Origin: CALKXV01 sp965228905
Lineage (GTDB): Bacteria; Pseudomonadota; Alphaproteobacteria; Rhodobacterales; Rhodobacteraceae
NCBI GenBank assembly: GCA_965228905.1
Contig: CBDDII010000002.1
Coordinates: forward strand, 434,001 to 498,000
Length of the DNA stretch: 64,000 bases
Reading direction: 5' to 3'
Part shown: positions 41,594 to 51,698 of the stretch, one piece after another
How the letters are laid out: every line of letters begins with the position of its first letter
How positions within the stretch are numbered: the first letter of the stretch is position 1
The notes under the pieces: model-generated
Told to the model about the DNA's origin: nothing
What the model saw: the letters and a program-made list of their open reading frames with translations, nothing else
The model's database searches: none
Program-made: the position numbers and the translations under genes

Positions 41594-42067
41594 CTATTCC
41601 GCGAAAGAGCCTCTGATTTCTTGCTGCCGTATGGGCATCTTGTCGATCTGGCGTGACAGTTCGCGCACGTCCCAGGGGAAGGGTTTGCGCAGTTTCACGC
41701 CGCCATCCTTTCCGATCAGAACCAGCATGAAGCCGCGCGGGCGTAGCTTCTGGCGCAAGTCGCTTCGCGCTTCGGGGTCCGTATCGGTGATGACGATCAC
41801 ATCGCGCAGGGCCAATTCGCCCGCCCGCGCCGTTAAAAGGGACATCTGTTGTTTGAAGGCCGGATCTTCCGGCGTGTCGGCCAGAACCACCACGGGGCGC
41901 GCCACCCATTTCAGGGTCGCGAGATCAACCCGGTCAGCGTCGAAAACCGTCTCGGGCGCGGTCTGCCATGTTTCGATCACCGACATTTCACCTTCGGCCC
42001 CATCCGTGGCCCGGGCCGAGGTCGCCGCAAGCAACATCATGAAAACAAGGGCAATGGGGCGTGTCAT
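41594..42067 (-). CDS. DUF4174 secreted protein
   Basis: 157 residues with an N-terminal signal peptide (IALVFMMLLAATSARA) and the DUF4174 core (WVARPVVVLADTPEDPAFKQQ, DVIVITDTDPEARSDL, RGFMLVLIGKDGGVKLRKP), a thioredoxin-like fold without a CxxC. ATG 42067 has AAGGAG upstream; the longer frame is rejected. It is divergent from methylmalonyl-CoA mutase by 83 nt. Function unknown. Confidence 0.9.
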   Translation of the reverse strand: MTRPIALVFMMLLAATSARATDGAEGEMSVIETWQTAPETVFDADRVDLATLKWVARPVVVLADTPEDPAFKQQMSLLTARAGELALRDVIVITDTDPEARSDLRQKLRPRGFMLVLIGKDGGVKLRKPFPWDVRELSRQIDKMPIRQQEIRGSFAE

Positions 42068-42150
42068 TTCGTCTCCTTCTGCCATGAATATAAGCCGTGT
42101 TCCGGGAAAACGAAGGGTTTCCGGGCGATTTGCCGAAAAGAGGGCGTAAG

Positions 42151-44268
42151 ATGAGCGATTGGAAGACACTGGCCGAGAAAGAGCTTCGGGGGCGCGCAGT
42201 CTCGGATATCGAATGGGACACCCTTGAAGGTATCCGCGTAAAGCCACTTTACACCGCCGAAGACACCGAAAACCTGGGCCATATGGGCGGCACGCCGGGC
42301 TATGCGCCCTTTACCCGTGGCGTGAAGGCGACGATGTATGCTGGCCGGCCCTGGACCATCCGGCAGTATGCAGGATTTTCCACCGCCGAGGAATCAAACG
42401 CCTTCTACCGGCGCAACCTGGCGGCTGGTCAGCAGGGCGTTTCCGTGGCCTTCGACCTGGCCACGCACCGGGGTTACGACAGCGATCACCCCCGCGTCGT
42501 CGGCGACGTGGGCAAGGCCGGTGTTGCGATCGACAGCGTCGAAGACATGAAGATCCTCTTCGACGGCATCCCCCTGGATCAGGTCAGTGTCTCGATGACG
42601 ATGAACGGCGCGGTGATCCCGATCCTGGCCAGCTTCATCGTCGCGGGCGAGGAACAAGGCCATGACAAGGCGCTTTTGTCGGGCACGATCCAGAACGACA
42701 TCCTGAAGGAATTCATGGTGCGGAACACTTACGTCTATCCGCCCGAGCCCTCGATGCGGATCGTCGCGGACATCATCCAGTACACATCCGAAGAGATGCC
42801 CAAGTTCAACTCGATCTCGATCTCCGGCTACCACATGCAGGAAGCGGGCGCGAACCTTGTGCAAGAGCTGGCCTATACCCTGGCCGACGGGCGAGAGTAT
42901 GTGCGCACTGCCATCGAACGCGGCATGGACGTGGACAAGTTTGCCGGTCGGCTGTCGTTCTTCTTTGCCATCGGCATGAACTTTTTCATGGAGGCCGCCA
43001 AACTTCGCGCGGCGCGGCTGTTGTGGTCGCGTGTGATGGAGGAGTTCGAGCCGAAGAATCCGCGATCTTCGATGCTGCGCACTCACTGCCAGACCTCGGG
43101 CGTCAGTCTGCAAGAGCAGGACCCCTACAACAACGTGATACGCACGGCTTACGAGGCGATGAGCGCGGTTTTGGGCGGTACGCAGAGCCTCCACACCAAC
43201 GCGCTGGACGAGGCGATTGCCTTGCCGACGGATTTCAGCGCTCGGATTGCGCGGAATACCCAGTTGATTTTGCAGGAAGAAACCGGCGTGACAAATGTAG
43301 TCGATCCATTGGCCGGATCGTACTATGTTGAGAGTCTGACGGCTGAGCTGGCAGAGAAGGCTTGGGCCCTCATGGAGGAGGTCGAGGAGATGGGCGGCAT
43401 GACGCGCGCCGTCGCCTCGGGAATGCCCAAACTTCGGATTGAGGAGTCTGCTGCTCGCCGTCAGGCCATGATTGACCGGGGCGAAGAGGTCATCGTCGGG
43501 GTCAACAAGTACCGCAAGGACAAGGAAGACCCGATCGACATTCTTGAAGTCGACAACGACGCGGTGCGTGCAGCACAGATCGCGCGACTGGAACGCATTC
43601 GCGAAACCCGTGATGCGGCGGCCTGCGAAGCGGCGCTCGCGGCGTTGGAAGACGCAGCGAAGGGTGACGGTAACTTGTTGGCGGCAGCGGTCGAAGCCGC
43701 GCGCGCCCGCGCATCGGTAGGAGAGATCAGCATGGCGATGGAAAAGGTGTTTGGTCGGCACCGGGCCGAAGTGAAGACGCTCGCGGGCGTCTATGGCGCG
43801 GCCTACGAAGGCGACGAAGGGTTCCAGCAGATCCAGAAGGACGTCGATGCCTTTGCCGAGGAAGAGGGGCGTCGTCCGCGTATGCTGGTGGTCAAGATGG
43901 GCCAGGACGGTCACGACCGTGGCGCCAAGGTGATCGCGACCGCCTTTGCCGACATCGGGTTCGATGTGGATGTCGGCCCCCTGTTCCAGACGCCCGAGGA
44001 AGCGGCGCAGGATGCGGTCGACAACGATGTGCATGTGGTCGGCATTTCGTCACAGGCGGCAGGCCACAAGACGCTGGCGCCCAAGTTGATTAACGCGCTG
44101 AAGGATGCCGATGCCGAGGACATCATCGTGATCTGCGGCGGCGTCATTCCGCAGCAGGATTATGACTTCTTGAAGAAGGCAGGGGTCAAGGCGATCTTCG
44201 GACCCGGAACCAACATTCCCGAGGCGGCGGCTGATATTCTGCGGCTGGTGCGCGAGGCGCGCGCCTGA
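42151..44268 (+). CDS. scpA: Methylmalonyl-CoA mutase
   Basis: Cobalamin-dependent mutase converting (R)-methylmalonyl-CoA to succinyl-CoA. Residues 1-550 form the catalytic barrel (GTPGYAPFTRGVKATMYAGRPW in blocks, RTHCQTSGVSLQEQDPYNN, GGTQSLHTNALDEAIALPT). The C-terminal cobalamin-binding domain has GQDGHDRG, the DxHxxG motif with the lower-ligand His, and GGVIPQQDY. 705 residues, complete. ATG 42151 has GAGGG upstream. It completes the propionyl-CoA to succinyl-CoA route begun by PccA/PccB; the epimerase is not in the window. Confidence 0.97.
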   Translation: MSDWKTLAEKELRGRAVSDIEWDTLEGIRVKPLYTAEDTENLGHMGGTPGYAPFTRGVKATMYAGRPWTIRQYAGFSTAEESNAFYRRNLAAGQQGVSVAFDLATHRGYDSDHPRVVGDVGKAGVAIDSVEDMKILFDGIPLDQVSVSMTMNGAVIPILASFIVAGEEQGHDKALLSGTIQNDILKEFMVRNTYVYPPEPSMRIVADIIQYTSEEMPKFNSISISGYHMQEAGANLVQELAYTLADGREYVRTAIERGMDVDKFAGRLSFFFAIGMNFFMEAAKLRAARLLWSRVMEEFEPKNPRSSMLRTHCQTSGVSLQEQDPYNNVIRTAYEAMSAVLGGTQSLHTNALDEAIALPTDFSARIARNTQLILQEETGVTNVVDPLAGSYYVESLTAELAEKAWALMEEVEEMGGMTRAVASGMPKLRIEESAARRQAMIDRGEEVIVGVNKYRKDKEDPIDILEVDNDAVRAAQIARLERIRETRDAAACEAALAALEDAAKGDGNLLAAAVEAARARASVGEISMAMEKVFGRHRAEVKTLAGVYGAAYEGDEGFQQIQKDVDAFAEEEGRRPRMLVVKMGQDGHDRGAKVIATAFADIGFDVDVGPLFQTPEEAAQDAVDNDVHVVGISSQAAGHKTLAPKLINALKDADAEDIIVICGGVIPQQDYDFLKKAGVKAIFGPGTNIPEAAADILRLVREARA

Positions 44269-44327
44269 GCAAGAGGTTTCGGGGCACGTGGGCTTTCAGA
44301 GACCGGGGCGGAGATCGTCTGTTCGGG

Positions 44328-44933
44328 TCAGTGACTCGAGATCGGCTGAAAGATCAGCGCCAGCGAGGCAACCAGCAGGGCAGCCATCGTCCAGTTGAAC
44401 ATGCGCAATCGGCTGGCGGTGGTCAGAAACCGTCGCAGCGATTGGCCAAGGCAGGTCCAGATCAGGATCGACGGCAGGTTGACCAGCGCAAAGATCGTCG
44501 CGACCGTCACGATGGCGGCCAGGCTTTCCGAAGGCGAATAGACGGTGATCGCTGTCAGGGCCATGAACCAGCCCTTGGGGTTCACCCACTGAAACCCCGC
44601 GGCCTGCAGAAAGGTGAACGGCTTTCCGGCTGTCTTGCCCTCGGCAGGAGAGGCAGACCGCGCGATCTTCCAGGCAAGGAACAACAGGTAAGCCACGCTC
44701 AGCACCTTCATCGCGGTGTGCAGCAGCGGGAAAGCCTCGAAAAGCTGGATCAGGCCTAGGCCGATCATCACCAGCATGAAGGCGTGGCCAAGGCTGATGC
44801 CCAGCATGTGCGGCACACTGCGGCTGACGCCGAAATTCGCGCCCGAGGCCATCAGCATCAGGTTGTTCGGCCCCGGTGTGATCGAGGTGGCAAAGGCAAA
44901 GCCGGCAAGGGCAAGGATCATTTCAAGTGTCAT
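44328..44933 (-). CDS. LysE family exporter
   Basis: 201-residue LysE/RhtB-type amino acid exporter with about six helices. The N-terminal family motif SITPGPNNLMLMASG is present, and QWVNPKGWFMALTAI marks the middle. It is divergent from an Lrp/AsnC regulator, a common pairing in which the regulator controls the exporter in response to an amino acid. Which amino acid is exported is unknown. Confidence 0.93.
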   Translation of the reverse strand: MTLEMILALAGFAFATSITPGPNNLMLMASGANFGVSRSVPHMLGISLGHAFMLVMIGLGLIQLFEAFPLLHTAMKVLSVAYLLFLAWKIARSASPAEGKTAGKPFTFLQAAGFQWVNPKGWFMALTAITVYSPSESLAAIVTVATIFALVNLPSILIWTCLGQSLRRFLTTASRLRMFNWTMAALLVASLALIFQPISSH

Positions 44934-45014
44934 GACGCAACAATACGGCGATTGATCTGCAATTTCTCGCCTGATACGCAGTGAACAACAAAAACATCAC
45001 AACAAAAATGCGCC

Positions 45015-45458
45015 ATGGACAGAATTGACAGCCGAATATTGCTTGAACTTGAGCGCGACGGTCGAATCTCGAACGTCGACCTGGCCGAGCGGGTGGGGCT
45101 TTCGCCCTCGGCGTGCCTCAGGCGCGTGCAGGAGCTTGAGCGTTCCGGCGTGATCCTTGGATACCGGGCCGTGGTCAATCGCGTGGCCATGGGGCGGGAG
45201 TTCATCGCCTATGTGGCGGTCGGGTTGAACGTGCATACGAAAGCAGTGCAGGAAGATTTCGAAACGGCGGTCGCGGCCATGCCCGAGGTGCTGGAGTGTC
45301 ATAACATCACCGGAACAGTGGAATACCTCTTGCGGGTCGAGGTCGCGGATCTGGCGGCCTACAAGGCGTTTCACATGGATCGGCTTGGCACGCTGACACA
45401 GGTGAACGCGCTGACGACCTATGTGGTGATGGGATCGCCAAAGGATGCGCGGGGCTAG
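45015..45458 (+). CDS. Lrp/AsnC family transcriptional regulator
   Basis: 147 residues: N-terminal AsnC-type helix-turn-helix (MDRIDSRILLELERDGRI, LAERVGLSPSACLRRVQEL) and a C-terminal RAM/AsnC ligand-binding domain (VLECHNITGTVEYLLRVEV). The gap to the divergent LysE gene is 81 nt and should hold its operator. The final VMGSPKDARG is short. It most likely activates the exporter when its effector amino acid accumulates. Confidence 0.93.
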   Translation: MDRIDSRILLELERDGRISNVDLAERVGLSPSACLRRVQELERSGVILGYRAVVNRVAMGREFIAYVAVGLNVHTKAVQEDFETAVAAMPEVLECHNITGTVEYLLRVEVADLAAYKAFHMDRLGTLTQVNALTTYVVMGSPKDARG

Positions 45459-45543
45459 CCACCCGCTTGGTCAATCCATCGAATTTCCGTGATCGAAAGT
45501 GGTTTCCCCTTGCGGTTGAAGGGCGGTTCCGCGATGCCAAGAC

Positions 45544-46170
45544 ATGCGATTTGATCTCTCACTGGACCACCTTGCGGTCGTGTGCCGCTCTCTCGATGAA
45601 GGAACGTCCTATGTCGAGGCCGTGCTTGGCGCAAAAATGTCGCCGGGTGGAAAGCATCCGCACATGGGCACGCACAACACGCTCGTGTCACTGGGGCCGG
45701 GGGCTTACCTTGAGGTCATCGCGATTGATCCCGATGCGCCTGCACCCGGTTTTCCCCGCTGGTTCGACCTTGATTCCTATAATGGACCGCCCCGGATCAT
45801 GAATTGGATCTGCGCGACCGACGATCTGGACACGGCACTTGATGCCGCTCCAGACGGGTCAGGTGAACCCATGGGGCTGGCGCGGGGCGACATGTCCTGG
45901 GCGATGGCCGTTCCCGTGGATGGCAAGCTGCCCTTTGACGGGGCCATGCCCGCCCTGATCGAATGGGAAACCGAGATGCATCCCAACAAGCGCCTGCCGG
46001 ATCACGGCTTGCGCCTTGCGCGTCTGGACGTGTTCCACCCCAAGGCCGAAGCCCTGCTTGCAGCGTTTCCCGCGCTTTACAGCCTTCCACAGGTTTCGGT
46101 GCTGCCTGGCCCCGAAAAGCGCTTGATCGCCTCGGTCTCGACCCCGGAAGGGATGCGGGTGATCGCATGA
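45544..46170 (+). CDS. VOC superfamily protein (glyoxalase-like domain)
   Basis: 208-residue protein with the glyoxalase-like domain of the VOC superfamily (LDHLAVVCRSLDEGTSYVEAVLGA, THNTLVSLGPGAYLEVIAID in blocks). His9 and the Glu of YLEVIA are plausible metal ligands. Not a GloA; the substrate is unknown. It overlaps the following acetyltransferase by four bases (ATGA), so the two are coupled. Confidence 0.88.
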   Translation: MRFDLSLDHLAVVCRSLDEGTSYVEAVLGAKMSPGGKHPHMGTHNTLVSLGPGAYLEVIAIDPDAPAPGFPRWFDLDSYNGPPRIMNWICATDDLDTALDAAPDGSGEPMGLARGDMSWAMAVPVDGKLPFDGAMPALIEWETEMHPNKRLPDHGLRLARLDVFHPKAEALLAAFPALYSLPQVSVLPGPEKRLIASVSTPEGMRVIA

Positions 46171-46667
46171 TCCTTCGGGATGCGCGTGACGACGACGCCG
46201 CCGCCCTGATGGCGATCCAGAACCCGGTGATCCGCGACACGGCGATCACCTTCAATTCGATCGAAAAGACCGAGGCGGACTACCACAAGGCGTTTCGCGA
46301 ATTGCCCTGTTTCCTGGTCGCGGAAGAGGCGGGCAAGGTGCTGGGCTTCGTCTCCTATGACCAGTTTCGCGCAGGTGTTGGTTATGCGCGCGCCGTGGAA
46401 CACACCATCGTTCTGGCCGAGGGCGCGCGGGGCAGGGGCGTCGGGCGGCGCCTGATGGCGGCCGCCGAGGATCGGGCCCGGGCGCAAGGCATCGGGTCGA
46501 TCTGGGCCGGGGTCAGTGGCGAAAATCCCGGTGGCATACAGTTTCACGCGCGGCTTGGCTTTGAAACCGTGGCGGTCTTGCCGAAAGTCGGATTCAAGTT
46601 CGATCGCTGGATGGATCTTGTGCTGATGCGCAAATGGCTGGGTGACGCCGACGACGCCAGCGCATAG
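46167..46667 (+). CDS. GNAT family N-acetyltransferase (PAT-like)
   Basis: 166-residue acetyltransferase of the phosphinothricin/methionine-sulfone type. The N-terminal DARDDDAAALMAIQNPVIRDTAITF pattern and the acetyl-CoA loop (EGARGRGVGRRLMAAAE) at about residues 88-103 are clear, and the late GENPGGIQFHARLGFETV is typical of this group. ATGA overlap with the upstream VOC gene. Substrate unknown. Confidence 0.9.
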   Translation: MILRDARDDDAAALMAIQNPVIRDTAITFNSIEKTEADYHKAFRELPCFLVAEEAGKVLGFVSYDQFRAGVGYARAVEHTIVLAEGARGRGVGRRLMAAAEDRARAQGIGSIWAGVSGENPGGIQFHARLGFETVAVLPKVGFKFDRWMDLVLMRKWLGDADDASA

Positions 46668-46677
46668 GGTGCCGCCC

Positions 46678-47358
46678 ATGTCGATCTGGACACGCATATC
46701 CGAAGCTCTTCAGGCACTGGCCGCCGGCGAAAGCCTGGCGACGGTTTTCGAAAAACTGCGCAGCCCGCCCGAAAAATCCATAGGCTTCACCATCGCCGTG
46801 ATCGCCCTTGGCGCAAAGATGGCCAAGGCGGACGGCAGGGTCACCCGCGACGAGGTGGCCGCCTTTCGCGAGGTGTTCCATATCCCGCCCGAGGACGAAG
46901 CAAGTGCGGCCCGTGTCTATAACCTTGCGCGCCAAGACGTGGCGGGGTTCGAGGAATACGCCAAACAGGTCGCTGGCATGTTCACCGCTGCCGACGGTAC
47001 GCTCTGCGATCTGATGGAAGGTCTCTTCTATATCGCGGTGGCCGATGGCCATTACAACGAGCTTGAGAATACCTTCCTTGCCCGCGTTGCCCGCATCTTC
47101 GGCCTGTCCGACAGTCAGTTCCGCAGCCTTCGCGCCCGTTTCGTGCCCGACTGCGACCCTGACCCATGGGAGGTGCTTGGAGTCACCCCCGGCACGCCGG
47201 TCAACGAGGTGCGCAAGGCCTGGCGTCAGCATGTGCGCGAAAGCCATCCGGACCGCATGATCGCAAGGGGTGTTCCGGAAGAAGCCGTGCGCATGGCCGA
47301 AAAACGCCTGATCGCGATCAACCGGGCCTGGGAAACGATCAGCGCAGGCCAGGCCTGA
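46678..47358 (+). CDS. djlA: TerB-J-domain protein (DjlA-like co-chaperone)
   Basis: 226 residues. A tellurite-resistance TerB-like helical domain occupies residues 35-150 (GFTIAVIALGAKMAKADGRV, FYIAVADGHYNELENTFLARV in blocks), and the C-terminal J domain (WEVLGVTPGTPVNEVRKAW) has the diagnostic HPD in RESHPDRM. It stimulates DnaK ATPase. Unlike DjlA of Escherichia coli, no N-terminal membrane helix is seen. It ends one base into the next ATG (TGATG). Confidence 0.93.
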   Translation: MSIWTRISEALQALAAGESLATVFEKLRSPPEKSIGFTIAVIALGAKMAKADGRVTRDEVAAFREVFHIPPEDEASAARVYNLARQDVAGFEEYAKQVAGMFTAADGTLCDLMEGLFYIAVADGHYNELENTFLARVARIFGLSDSQFRSLRARFVPDCDPDPWEVLGVTPGTPVNEVRKAWRQHVRESHPDRMIARGVPEEAVRMAEKRLIAINRAWETISAGQA

Positions 47359-48350
47359 TGCGGATTGCGACCTATAACGTCGAATGGTTTTCCAACCTGT
47401 TCGACGACAAGGGCAATATTCTTGACGATCGCGGCTGGTCCGGGCGGCGCGATGTGAAACGGTTTGAGCAACTCGAAGCGCTCGGCATCGTCTTTACGGC
47501 CATGAACGCGGATGCCGTGATGATCATCGAAGCCCCCGACAGCCATGCGCGGCGGGACGGGGTCAAGGCGCTGGAGAATTTTGCCGAACTCATGGGGCTG
47601 CGGACACGAAAGGCGGTTCAGGGTTTCGTCAATGACACGCAGCAGGAAATCTCGCTGCTTTACGATCCCGATGCCCTGACGGCCCGTCACGATCCGCAAG
47701 GCCATCCCCGGTTCGATTCGGACTATCAAATTGACCTCGACGTGGATGCGAAACTCGACCGCGTGCGGTGGTCAAAGCCGCCGCTTGAGCTTGCCGTCGA
47801 AACGGTGAATGGCAACAGGCTGCGCATGATCGGGGTCCACGCCAAGTCGAAGGCCCCGCATGGGGCAAGACGTGCCGACGAAATCATGCGTCTTGGCATC
47901 GCCAACCGCCGCAAGCAACTGGCCCAGTGCATCTGGCTGCGCGAAAGGGTCGAAGACCATCTGGACGCGGGCGACTCCTTGATCGTCCTTGGCGATTTCA
48001 ACGATGGCCCGGGTCTGGACGAGTACGAACGGCTTTTCGGGCGTTCTGGCGTCGAAATCGTGATCGGCGATGAAGGCGAGATGCAGCTTTACGACCCCCA
48101 TGCGAAGGTCGCGCTTAATCGCCGAGTGGGGGGCGTTGCTCCGACGACGGCAAGGTTCTGGGTCAAGGATCGCTGGATGCAGGCGCTCCTGGACTACGTC
48201 ATGGTGTCGCCGGATCTTCGCGAAAAGGCGGGCCGCTGGTGCATCTGGCATCCGTTCGATGAACCGCTTTGTGCCAAAGTGCCGGAATTGCAGGCAGCGC
48301 TCCTGACGGCCTCGGATCATTTTCCGGTTTCGGTGGATATTGACCTGTGA
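47358..48350 (+). CDS. Endonuclease/exonuclease/phosphatase family protein
   Basis: 330-residue EEP-fold hydrolase, predicted nuclease or phosphatase. N-terminal MRIATYNVEWFSN, catalytic Glu in MIIEAPD, GVHAKSKAPHG, LGDFNDGPG near residue 215, and the terminal SDHFPVSVDID motif give the expected DNase I-like active site. No signal peptide. The start shares bases with the previous stop (TGATG). Its substrate and role are not shown, although ssb follows after 73 nt. Confidence 0.9.
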   Translation: MRIATYNVEWFSNLFDDKGNILDDRGWSGRRDVKRFEQLEALGIVFTAMNADAVMIIEAPDSHARRDGVKALENFAELMGLRTRKAVQGFVNDTQQEISLLYDPDALTARHDPQGHPRFDSDYQIDLDVDAKLDRVRWSKPPLELAVETVNGNRLRMIGVHAKSKAPHGARRADEIMRLGIANRRKQLAQCIWLRERVEDHLDAGDSLIVLGDFNDGPGLDEYERLFGRSGVEIVIGDEGEMQLYDPHAKVALNRRVGGVAPTTARFWVKDRWMQALLDYVMVSPDLREKAGRWCIWHPFDEPLCAKVPELQAALLTASDHFPVSVDIDL

Positions 48351-48423
48351 AGGGGCATTCATGCCCTGTTAAGCAAGATCTGGTGAGTGTAAGTTCACCA
48401 AAACAGATTCGGTGGAGGACGAC

Positions 48424-48906
<483 letters not shown>

Positions 48907-48924
48907 AATGAAGCGGCGAGTGGG

Positions 48925-49893
48925 ATGAGCTGTTGTTGCATTCCGGTCCGGTTCACCAACACCGACGGCAAGCCCATCAGCGATGTCCATTGGGTGCACA
49001 AGGATATCCTGGATGCTTCCAGGCTGAACATCCTTGTCAGGCACGACAGTGACTCACTGAGCGTCGATGATGAAAAAACAGACCTGGAGCTTCGCGAGTT
49101 CGACGTGCTTTCGGTTTCGTCCAGCCTGATCGGGCGTTTTCTGGTGCGTGAGTTGAAGATAAAACGGCATACGCCCAAGCCCAAGTCGCTCTGGCAAACA
49201 CTGGTGGACAAAACCCACGACTGGCGAAAATCCAATCCTGTATTGTCGGTTTTGATCGGAGCTTTTTTCTGCGCAGTTCTGGTCGGGATATTCTTTTGGC
49301 TCGTCTGGCCGGTTCTTCAATTGGTGTTCGAACATCCGCTGGCCAGCATGGTCTGGATTTGGGCAAAGCTGGCGGACAACCTTGATCTGATCGTTCTTAC
49401 TCCGATGCTGTATTTCGTCATCTATTTCTGGATGGCTCGCAGATTCGTGGTTTGCGGCGTTGCTGGCGCCATGATGGTGTTCGCGGTATTTGTTGCCGGT
49501 GCGATCGAGTTCGGAATCCAGATGCGTCTTGATGAAGCAGCGCAGTGGCCGGGATCCTATCGTATTGCCGGAGAGGCTATGCGCGACGATGCGATAGCCG
49601 CGGCAAAAGGTTGGGCAGACTGGCTTGAGCCGACATGGCCGATGATTGCCGTGCTATTGAACGCCGCCGGCCTGACGCTTGTCGCGGGGTTCCTGGACAA
49701 GGCTCTGCCCTGGGCGCGTCAACTGGTCATCAAGCCGAAAGGCGTTCCGGTTCGCAAGGCTGGCAAAGTCGTGACACTTGCTGCGAATAGATTGCCGCTG
49801 GCAGGTCCGACGCCGTCCGATCCGATCCTGGATGCAGAGCCGACTGTTAAGGATCGTGTGCCGATCATCCCGGCAAAGCCATTCAACTGTTAG
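48925..49893 (+). CDS. Hypothetical multi-helix membrane protein
   Basis: 322 residues of no recognised family. The N-terminal 100 residues are soluble and begin MSCCCIPVRF; three or four hydrophobic helices follow between about 105 and 260 (LSVLIGAFFCAVLVGIFFWL, MLYFVIYFWMA, AGAMMVFAVFVAGAIEF, MIAVLLNAAGLTLVAGFL). The C-terminal tail is polar and proline-rich. The composition is somewhat AT-richer than that of the flanking genes. It converges on aroB with overlapping stops. Confidence 0.72.
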   Translation: MSCCCIPVRFTNTDGKPISDVHWVHKDILDASRLNILVRHDSDSLSVDDEKTDLELREFDVLSVSSSLIGRFLVRELKIKRHTPKPKSLWQTLVDKTHDWRKSNPVLSVLIGAFFCAVLVGIFFWLVWPVLQLVFEHPLASMVWIWAKLADNLDLIVLTPMLYFVIYFWMARRFVVCGVAGAMMVFAVFVAGAIEFGIQMRLDEAAQWPGSYRIAGEAMRDDAIAAAKGWADWLEPTWPMIAVLLNAAGLTLVAGFLDKALPWARQLVIKPKGVPVRKAGKVVTLAANRLPLAGPTPSDPILDAEPTVKDRVPIIPAKPFNC

Positions 49894-50999
49894 GCCAGCG
49901 CGTCCGCCAATACGCCCCGCAACAGGTCCAGCGGAACGTCACTGGTCACGAACGCCTCGCCGATCCCGCGCACAAGGATCATGCGAAGGGCGCCGTCGAT
50001 CACCTTTTTGTCCTGTCCCATAAGGGAAATCAGCGCCTCGGCATTCGGAAGATCGCCGGGGATGTCCGAAAGATCGGTCTTCATGCCCATGGCTTTCAGA
50101 TGCGCACGCACCCGGCTGGGCTCTTCCTGTGCGCAAAGCCCCATCCGCGACGACATCTCGAAGGCCAGCGCACAGCCGATGGCCACGCCTTCGCCGTGCA
50201 GCAAGCGGTCGGAGTATCCGGTGGCGGCCTCCAGCGCATGGCAGAAGGTGTGCCCGAGATTCAAGAGCGCGCGGTCGCCTTGCTCGGTCTCGTCACGGGC
50301 GACGATCTCGGCCTTCATCTCGACCGAGCGCCGGACGGCGTAGGCGCGACGTTCGCGGTCACCACTGGCAAGCGCAGGGCCGTTGACCTCAAGCCATTCG
50401 AAAAACGCGGTATCGCCAAGCATCCCGTATTTCACCACTTCGCCATAGCCCGCGAGGAAATCACGCGGCGTTAGCGTGTCGAGTACGCCGATGTCGGCCA
50501 GAACAAGGCTTGGCTGGTGGAAGGCTCCGATCAGGTTCTTGCCCGCTGCGGAATTGATTGCCGTCTTGCCTCCGACGGAACTGTCGACCTGCGCCAGCAG
50601 CGACGTCGGCACCTGCACGAAACGGATGCCTCGGCGCAGGATGGCGGCGGCGAAACCGCCCAGATCGCCGATCACGCCACCGCCAAGGGCAATCATCACG
50701 TCGCGCCGTTCGATCTTTTCCGAAAGCAGCCATTCGACGGTTTTTTCCAGATGCGCCCAGCTTTTGGTCGCCTCTCCGGCGGGCAGGGACAGCGAACTCG
50801 CCCCGATGCCGTCACTGGCCAGCGCCGAGGTCAGCCGCTCAAGATGAGCGCCCGCCACGGTTTCATCGGTCAGGATGGCAACGCGCGGTCGATGCAAAAG
50901 CGGCGCGATTTCACTTGCGGCATTCTCAATCAGGCCCAGTCCGACGCGCACGTCATAGCTGCGCTCGCCAAGGGAAACGCGGATGGTTTCGGTTGTCAT
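49890..50999 (-). CDS. aroB: 3-dehydroquinate synthase
   Basis: Second enzyme of the shikimate pathway, using NAD and a divalent metal. GGGVIGDLGGFAA and PTSLLAQVDSSVGGKTAIN mark the NAD-binding half; the metal ligands are in GYGEVVKYG, NLGHTFCHA and LLHGEGVAIG. 369 residues. ATG 50999 overlaps the aroK stop by one base. The aroK-aroB order is the common bacterial one, and both feed aromatic amino acid synthesis together with the dehydrogenase at the right end. Confidence 0.97.
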   Translation of the reverse strand: MTTETIRVSLGERSYDVRVGLGLIENAASEIAPLLHRPRVAILTDETVAGAHLERLTSALASDGIGASSLSLPAGEATKSWAHLEKTVEWLLSEKIERRDVMIALGGGVIGDLGGFAAAILRRGIRFVQVPTSLLAQVDSSVGGKTAINSAAGKNLIGAFHQPSLVLADIGVLDTLTPRDFLAGYGEVVKYGMLGDTAFFEWLEVNGPALASGDRERRAYAVRRSVEMKAEIVARDETEQGDRALLNLGHTFCHALEAATGYSDRLLHGEGVAIGCALAFEMSSRMGLCAQEEPSRVRAHLKAMGMKTDLSDIPGDLPNAEALISLMGQDKKVIDGALRMILVRGIGEAFVTSDVPLDLLRGVLADALA

Positions 51000-51562
51000 C
51001 AGGTCTCCTCCAGAACGTCGGGGCGGGTCGCCAATGCCGTGGCCACTCGTTCGGTCATCTCGTCGATCGAAAAGGTGGAATCGGCGTCCACAATCAGATC
51101 GGCCTGCGCATAAACGGGATCGCGTTTCGACTGAAGCTCGGCCAGCGTGGCGCGTGGATCGGGCGTCAGCAAAAGCGGGCGCGTCGTCTTGTGTTTCACG
51201 CGGTTCCACAACAACTCAAGATCGGCCCTCAGCCAGACCGAAATGCCCTTGTCGTGGATCAACTGGCGGTTTTCGGCGCGCAGGAAGGCCCCGCCGCCGG
51301 TCGACAGAATGCTGGGCGTGCCATCCAGAAGACGTGCGATCACCTGGCTTTCCCGGTCACGGAAAAAGGCTTCACCGTCGCGTTCGAAAATCTCGGCGAT
51401 CGAGGAATTGGCGGCCAGTTCGATCTCGCTGTCACTGTCCAAAAAGGGCACGTTCAAACAGCGGGCAAGCGCCGTTCCGATGGCTGTTTTCCCGGCCCCC
51501 ATCATGCCGATCATCGCCACGGTCTTTTTCAGCTTGAATGGCAAATCCGCCGCGTCCCGCAT
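50999..51562 (-). CDS. aroK: Shikimate kinase
   Basis: Phosphorylates shikimate at O3 with ATP. Walker A (GMMGAGKTAIG) near residue 22, shikimate-binding DSDSEIE and GGGAFLR, and the lid RPLLL are all visible. 187 residues from ATG 51562; a TTG at 51604 would add 14 residues but has no ribosome site. It runs into aroB with a TGATG overlap and is divergent from the small membrane ORF at 51699. Confidence 0.95.
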   Translation of the reverse strand: MRDAADLPFKLKKTVAMIGMMGAGKTAIGTALARCLNVPFLDSDSEIELAANSSIAEIFERDGEAFFRDRESQVIARLLDGTPSILSTGGGAFLRAENRQLIHDKGISVWLRADLELLWNRVKHKTTRPLLLTPDPRATLAELQSKRDPVYAQADLIVDADSTFSIDEMTERVATALATRPDVLEET

Positions 51563-51698
51563 CACTTTCAAAACCCCGCTTGTCAATGGCGTGATCTTCC
51601 GCAAAAGACCAGTTATAATTCAAAAAAGACCCGTGAAAGCGCGGCGCACGCCCGGGGGAAACCCCGAAAAACAAGGGCTGAGGCAAGAGGTTATTGAG

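Noticed and set aside
41421..42149. Frame starting 8 nt inside the end of the 219-residue membrane protein gene
   Set aside because: The first 45 residues look membrane-like, but the remainder is antisense to the DUF4174 gene, so no complete product is credible.
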